Assembly (NCBI GenBank): GCA_016722445.1
Contig: JADKIZ010000010.1
Location: 62,001-126,000, forward strand
Direction: 5' to 3'
Origin: Flavobacteriales bacterium
GTDB lineage: Bacteria > Bacteroidota > Bacteroidia > Flavobacteriales_D > Sanyastnellaceae
Length of the DNA: 64,000 nucleotides
Positions 59,986 through 64,000 of this stretch are shown here, in pieces; within the stretch, counting starts at the first letter, position 1, and the number at the start of each line of letters is the position of its first letter. A program made the translations under genes and the position numbers. Under the pieces are notes generated by a model that saw nothing but the letters and a program-made list of their open reading frames with translations, had not been told where the DNA came from and searched no databases.

Positions 59986-60930
59986 TTACTTGCGACCACC
60001 GCCTTTTGCCGGTGCCTTGCCTCCAGATTTAGAGCTTCCTTTGCCTTTACCACCACCCTTTGCAGATTTTTCAGCAGGTGCTTTTCCCTTTGCCGGTTTG
60101 TCAACAGCTTTATGATCATTACCACCTGATCCTTTGGCTCTATCATGTGCATTGTTGTCTGCTTTCCGCGAACGATGATCTACGCCTCCACGTTTTTCAT
60201 GTGCAGCGCGATAATGTGTATGAACATGAACAGAAGTTTTTCTGTATGATCTGTAATGAACGTGAACTCGATTGGTACGAACAACGGTTACATGGGTGCA
60301 TTTCATTCTGAATGGTGCACAATATTGATAATGCCATGCGAATGGATGCACACGATAAGGTTTCCACCAAACCGGATAAAAGCCCCAGCGATGGGGTGAA
60401 ACCCAAGGTCGGTATGCTGGTCCCCAAAGGGTGACCACGCAAGGCCACATCCAGACATTCACCACGATGGCCGCATATTCATCAGGTGCATTTGGTCCAC
60501 CCTTTCCACCAAAATACTTTTCATCTGATGGTTCAGCAATTGCTTCTTCGCCATACAATTCTTCGTCACCGAAAATTTGCAATACCGCTTCTTTTTCACC
60601 CGTCTTCTCAATCTCGATCACAGCCACGTCTTGCGTTTCGCCATCGTTGATCAAAGAACGGATGGCAATGGCATGTCCATCGCCTTCTGCCACATCTTCC
60701 ACCACCAAATAGTCGGTATCGCCATCCTGATTCAAATCCAAATTATTGATTCCGTTATCTGGGGCATTGAGTGCCTTTTCAAATTCTTCCGGCGATTTGA
60801 CTGTACTAAACAATGATATCGCGCCGTCGAGTGAAAATCCATCTCCTGGAAGACCTGTTTCCACGGCTTCATCCTGCGCCTGCAGAAAGGTTGATACAAA
60901 AAGCAAACAGGCGAATAGTGTCTTTTTCAT
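59986..60930 (-). CDS. exported Trp/His-rich protein with Lys/Gly-rich tail, conserved in Bacteroidota
   Basis: A 314-residue protein with signal peptide MKKTLFACLLFVSTFLQAQ. Residues about 30-140 form a conserved domain (FSLDGAISLFSTVKSPEEFE, NNLDLNQDGDTDYLVVEDVA, QDVAVIEIEKTGEKEAVLQI) known from other Bacteroidota but without a function. The middle is rich in Trp, Pro, His and Arg (WGPAYRPWVSPHRWGFYP). The C-terminal 60 residues are almost only Lys, Gly, Ala and Ser. The tail could bind anionic glycans or nucleic acid outside the cell. Transcribed alone. Confidence 0.7.
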   Translation of the reverse strand: MKKTLFACLLFVSTFLQAQDEAVETGLPGDGFSLDGAISLFSTVKSPEEFEKALNAPDNGINNLDLNQDGDTDYLVVEDVAEGDGHAIAIRSLINDGETQDVAVIEIEKTGEKEAVLQIFGDEELYGEEAIAEPSDEKYFGGKGGPNAPDEYAAIVVNVWMWPCVVTLWGPAYRPWVSPHRWGFYPVWWKPYRVHPFAWHYQYCAPFRMKCTHVTVVRTNRVHVHYRSYRKTSVHVHTHYRAAHEKRGGVDHRSRKADNNAHDRAKGSGGNDHKAVDKPAKGKAPAEKSAKGGGKGKGSSKSGGKAPAKGGGRK

Positions 60931-60977
60931 ATGGTGTAAGTTTTAAGTTAGACTCATGATAAGTGAATAGGTTTAAT

Positions 60978-61580
60978 CTAACCCTTCATCATTTTCGAAA
61001 TGGCCTTGTCAAGTTCATTTCCATCAGCCAAGGTCGCGGATATTCGTGCCCGTTCCTCATCTGTTTTGTTTTGGCTCAATTTCTTTTTCATTTCGATTTG
61101 TGTGATTTCAAGATTGAAAGCAACAATTCCATTCAGCATTTTTTCCAGATACTCTTCACGCAGATTGTCAAAAGCAGGAACATAGGCGGTTTCGAAGTGA
61201 GAAACCAAAGTCCTCATTTGCGCCAATTTCTCTTCCTTCTGTGTAATGATTGAGGCTCGGCAATAACAATGAACAGCCGCATAATTCCAGGTTGGGACAC
61301 TTTCACGGGAATCGTAGTGACTTGGTGAAATGTATGCATGCGGTTCACGAAATATGACCAATACTTCGCGTTCTGTCAGATGTCGACTTTGTTCATTGGC
61401 GGCCGACATATGTCCTGAAATGATCAACTTGTACAACACCTTTTCAGCCAACAATGGCAGGTGGGAGGCAATTATTCTTCCGGTTTCATTGACCGAGATC
61501 AATTCCGCAAACGGATATGTTCGTAAAAAATCCTCGGCAAATCCGAGATCATGCTCTTGAAATTCTCGTGGAATATACAT
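60978..61580 (-). CDS. FMN-binding negative transcriptional regulator, PaiB family
   Basis: A 200-residue protein of normal PaiB length, starting MYIPREFQEHDLGFAEDFLR. The family pattern is clear: HLPLLAEK, ISGHMSAANEQ, VLVIFREPHAYISPSHY and VPTWNYAAVHCYCRASII, the flavin split-barrel core. LMN-type ends follow (LNGIVAFNLEITQIEMKKKL, LSQNKTDEERA). The Bacillus member PaiB represses sporulation and degradative enzyme genes; in most bacteria the family is likely a flavin- or heme-linked pyridoxamine-oxidase-like enzyme. It is transcribed divergently from the S41 protease gene. Confidence 0.88.
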   Translation of the reverse strand: MYIPREFQEHDLGFAEDFLRTYPFAELISVNETGRIIASHLPLLAEKVLYKLIISGHMSAANEQSRHLTEREVLVIFREPHAYISPSHYDSRESVPTWNYAAVHCYCRASIITQKEEKLAQMRTLVSHFETAYVPAFDNLREEYLEKMLNGIVAFNLEITQIEMKKKLSQNKTDEERARISATLADGNELDKAISKMMKG

Positions 61581-61788
61581 GAGGTAAAATTATTAGATTG
61601 GATAGAACTCATCACAACAGTCCATTCTACAGGCATTTTGAAGGATTTACCATTTCAAATGAACTTGGCCATGTGTCCGATTGCGAACATTACTTAAAAA
61701 AAAGAACAAAATTGACAATCGTGCGTTAACCTTTTTTTATGGCCCGAAGTATGAATGCACTTTTACATTTACCTCAATTATCTGGTTT

Positions 61789-63405
61789 ATGATGAAAAAG
61801 ATTTTTTTCCTGTTTTCAACCATTGCACTGGTTTCTGGTTTTCGCGTTTCCGCTCAGGTGACCAACACCACGGGTACAACTGAAAAATTCAGCACTTTGC
61901 TCAACTACATCGATCTGATGTATGTCGACTCCGTGAACGCTGAAGAATTGACTGAAAAGGCCATTGTCCATTTGCTGGAGGAGCTTGATCCTCATTCTGT
62001 TTATCTCTCGAAAGAAGAGGTACAGGCCGCAAACGAACCCCTGCAGGGCAGTTTCGATGGCATCGGTATACAATTCAACATTTTCCATGACACGATCATG
62101 GTCGTAGAACCCATTCAAGGTGGTCCTTCAGAAAGGTTAGGAATCCGCAGTGGCGACAAGATCGTCAAAATCGATGGCAACAATGTCGCTGGTATCGGCA
62201 TCAAGAACAGCGATGTGATGAAAAAACTGAAGGGTCCAAAAGGCACCAAAGTGACTGTCGGTATTGAACGTCCGGGGGTAGAAGAACTACTTTACTACAA
62301 CATCATCCGTGATAAAATTCCGATTTATTCGGTGGATGCTTCATACATGGTAACGCCTACGATCGGCTATGTCAAGGTTAGCCGCTTCGCTCAAACCACT
62401 GCAGAAGAAATGCGCAAAGCCATTGCTGAATTGAAAACACAGGGCATGAAAGACCTTGTGCTTGATCTGCAGGGCAATGGCGGTGGACTTTTGGATATTG
62501 CCGTCGAGATGTGTGATGAATTTTTGAGTGGTGATAAACTTCTCGTTTACACCGAAGGTCGCTCATTTCCGAGGGATGAACGCCATGCGAATCCAAAACT
62601 TCAAGGTACCTGGGAAAAAGGACGCTTGGTTGTGCTCATTGATGAATCTTCTGCTTCTGCTAGCGAGATTCTGAGTGGAGCCATTCAAGATTGGGATCGC
62701 GGATTGCTCGTTGGTCGTCGTTCATTTGGTAAAGGCCTCGTTCAGCGCCCGGTTCGACTGCCTGATGGTAGCATGGTGAGACTTACCGTACAGAAATACT
62801 TCACACCTTCCGGCCGATGCATCCAGAAATCCTATGAAGGGGGCCTCGATGCTTATGAAAAAGACAAAGAAAATCGTTGGAAAAATGGCGAATATTTCAG
62901 TCTTGAAAGCCTGCAGTTACCCGATTCTTTGAAGTACTACACCAATTTGAAGAAACGCACCGTCTATGGCGGAGGTGGCATTCTCCCTGATATTTTCGTT
63001 CCACTGGATACCACGGACAATAGCGCTTATTTCAGTCAAATGATCGGAACTGGCGTCAATAACGACTGGGTGATGACTTATGTGAATAAAAACCGCGATC
63101 AACTGCTCGCCACTTACCCCAACGTCAATGTTTTTGCTGAAAAATATGAATTGCCTGTGAGTGCAATGCAGGAACAGATCGATATGCTCACTGCCAAAGA
63201 AGTTGCGTACAATGAAAATCAGTTCAGAACCTCAGAACAGTCCATCAAACTGCGCACAAAAGCGCTCATAGCGCGTAATCTCTACGACAATGAAGCTTTC
63301 TATGTGCTGATAAATGATCTTAATCCTGCGTTAAAAAGAGCTGTTTTAATTCTTCAGGATGGCACCTTTGAGAAGATGAAACTCGCATACAGCGAATTCA
63401 AATGA
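61789..63405 (+). CDS. S41 family C-terminal processing protease
   Basis: I start at the ATG pair 61789/61792 (MMKKIFFLFSTIALVSGFRV). The longer frame from 61681 adds an unlikely Lys-rich leader. The 538-residue exported protein has an N-terminal helical part, a PDZ domain (about 80-165; PIQGGPSERLGIRSGDKI) and the S41 catalytic domain with QGNGGG at 228-233. The catalytic dyad is Ser290 in DESSASASEI and Lys315 in FGKGLVQ. A C-terminal helical extension of about 140 residues completes it. It cleaves C-terminal regions of exported proteins in the periplasm. Divergent from the PaiB gene; the DUF1573 gene follows closely. Confidence 0.93.
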   Translation: MMKKIFFLFSTIALVSGFRVSAQVTNTTGTTEKFSTLLNYIDLMYVDSVNAEELTEKAIVHLLEELDPHSVYLSKEEVQAANEPLQGSFDGIGIQFNIFHDTIMVVEPIQGGPSERLGIRSGDKIVKIDGNNVAGIGIKNSDVMKKLKGPKGTKVTVGIERPGVEELLYYNIIRDKIPIYSVDASYMVTPTIGYVKVSRFAQTTAEEMRKAIAELKTQGMKDLVLDLQGNGGGLLDIAVEMCDEFLSGDKLLVYTEGRSFPRDERHANPKLQGTWEKGRLVVLIDESSASASEILSGAIQDWDRGLLVGRRSFGKGLVQRPVRLPDGSMVRLTVQKYFTPSGRCIQKSYEGGLDAYEKDKENRWKNGEYFSLESLQLPDSLKYYTNLKKRTVYGGGGILPDIFVPLDTTDNSAYFSQMIGTGVNNDWVMTYVNKNRDQLLATYPNVNVFAEKYELPVSAMQEQIDMLTAKEVAYNENQFRTSEQSIKLRTKALIARNLYDNEAFYVLINDLNPALKRAVLILQDGTFEKMKLAYSEFK

Positions 63406-63411
63406 GCTGAT

Positions 63412-63419
63412 TATTTTTG
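63412..63419 (+). promoter_or_regulatory. -7 promoter element of the DUF1573 gene
   Basis: TATTTTTG is an exact TAnnTTTG match, just after the S41 stop codon and 36 bases before the ATG at 63456. Confidence 0.5.
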
Positions 63420-63455
63420 CCATCAATTCAAAACTAACATTCAAATCAATAAAAT

Positions 63456-64000
63456 ATGAGCAACGGATTGAAAGTAGGTCTTCTGATCGTGATCGCAGGA
63501 GCACTCGGATTCCTCGGATATTCACAATGGAAAAAAGGTTCTGACAGCATAGAAAGCCGTCCGGCCACTGCCATCAACGAAGCTTCAAACCCTGAGGCTG
63601 GTTCAGCCATGGCGACCAATGATGCAAAAGGTGGCTCTGCTTCTCAACAGAGAGCGAAAACAACCATCAACTTCGACAAAAAAGAACACGATTTCGGTAA
63701 AATGAAACAAGGTGATCAGGTTGAATGTGTTTTCAAAGTGACTAACACAGGTAATGAGCCTTTGATCATTGAAGAAGCACACGGTTCTTGCGGTTGCACC
63801 GTTCCGGATTATCCAAAAGAACCAATTCCTGCAGGTCAAACCCGCGATATCAAAGTAAAATTCAATAGCGCTGGTAAAAAAGGTTCTCAGACTAAAACAG
63901 TAACACTTACCTCCAACACTGAACCTCTTCAGACTATTCTGACCATCAAAGCAGAAGTTGAAGTACCGGAAGGACAAGACAAAGCTGCTAAACCAGCTGG
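63456..64000 (+). CDS. DUF1573 membrane-anchored periplasmic protein (3' end outside window)
   Basis: The ATG at 63456 opens a frame that runs off the window with 181 codons visible. An N-terminal membrane anchor (KVGLLIVIAGALGFLGY) is followed by an Ala/Ser/Asn-rich linker to about residue 68. The DUF1573 Ig-like domain then begins (TINFDKKEHDFGKMKQGDQV). Its core includes the conserved SCGCTVPDYPKEPIPAGQTR. DUF1573 domains are common in Bacteroidota exported proteins; the function is unknown. It has its own promoter, 50 bases after the S41 gene. Confidence 0.85.
   Translation, partial: MSNGLKVGLLIVIAGALGFLGYSQWKKGSDSIESRPATAINEASNPEAGSAMATNDAKGGSASQQRAKTTINFDKKEHDFGKMKQGDQVECVFKVTNTGNEPLIIEEAHGSCGCTVPDYPKEPIPAGQTRDIKVKFNSAGKKGSQTKTVTLTSNTEPLQTILTIKAEVEVPEGQDKAAKPA

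Overview
The window looks like a chromosomal segment of a member of the Bacteroidota, probably Flavobacteriales or a close relative. The signs are four proteins with type IX secretion (T9SS) C-terminal sorting domains, carboxypeptidase-regulatory-like and DUF4402 surface proteins, A-rich leaders with little Shine-Dalgarno signal, and a recurring TAnnTT(T/C)G -7 promoter element. I see no rRNA, tRNA, CRISPR array, insertion sequence or prophage.

Layout. 1-9.98 kb is a cell-surface region: the tail of a large usher-like protein, a DUF4402 protein with strong codon bias, an array of CCCCTTCGGGG palindromes, a giant T9SS protein of fifteen ~117-residue starch-binding-like repeats (split by one missing base), and two small carboxypeptidase-regulatory-like proteins. 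10-20.3 kb is mostly housekeeping: DUF2752 protein, ATE-like aminoacyl-tRNA-protein transferase, a 2-oxoglutarate/Fe(II) oxygenase, PEP carboxykinase, an SDR, an amidohydrolase lipoprotein and an F420-type oxidoreductase, with three different 7-bp tandem arrays clustered at 19.3-19.7 kb. 20.6-31.1 kb has an FG-GAP/T9SS protein, prolyl-tRNA synthetase, a Tyr/Asn-rich lipoprotein, a FadL-like porin, a VUT/queuosine-precursor transporter and an exported M1 peptidase. 31.5-39.9 kb contains the most distinctive system: a sigma-54 response regulator, an H-NOX gas sensor and a very large HNOBA-PAS-GAF-PAS hybrid histidine kinase with receiver and HPt domains, which together look like a nitric-oxide-responsive phosphorelay. 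40-50.4 kb holds a T9SS thioredoxin, a Lys/Ala/Pro-rich fusion protein, a Nif3 protein, lpxK, a TlpA-like lipoprotein, an M1 peptidase and lpxH. 50.4-64 kb carries small membrane proteins, endonuclease V, TIGR04222-type and TPR proteins, two acetyltransferases in the window overall, an Mpo1-like protein, TypA, a low-molecular-weight phosphatase, TerC, PaiB, an S41 protease and a truncated DUF1573 protein.

Six genes carry apparent lesions: single missing or extra bases in the giant repeat protein, a FAS1 lipoprotein, the SDR and the histidine kinase; an in-frame TAG in proS; and a missing A plus an approximately 37-base gap in typA. Four of these six involve one-base length changes and three sit in A runs. 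Consensus error in a draft assembly is therefore the leading explanation, but repeat recombination or slippage is possible for some. Read-level evidence would decide.
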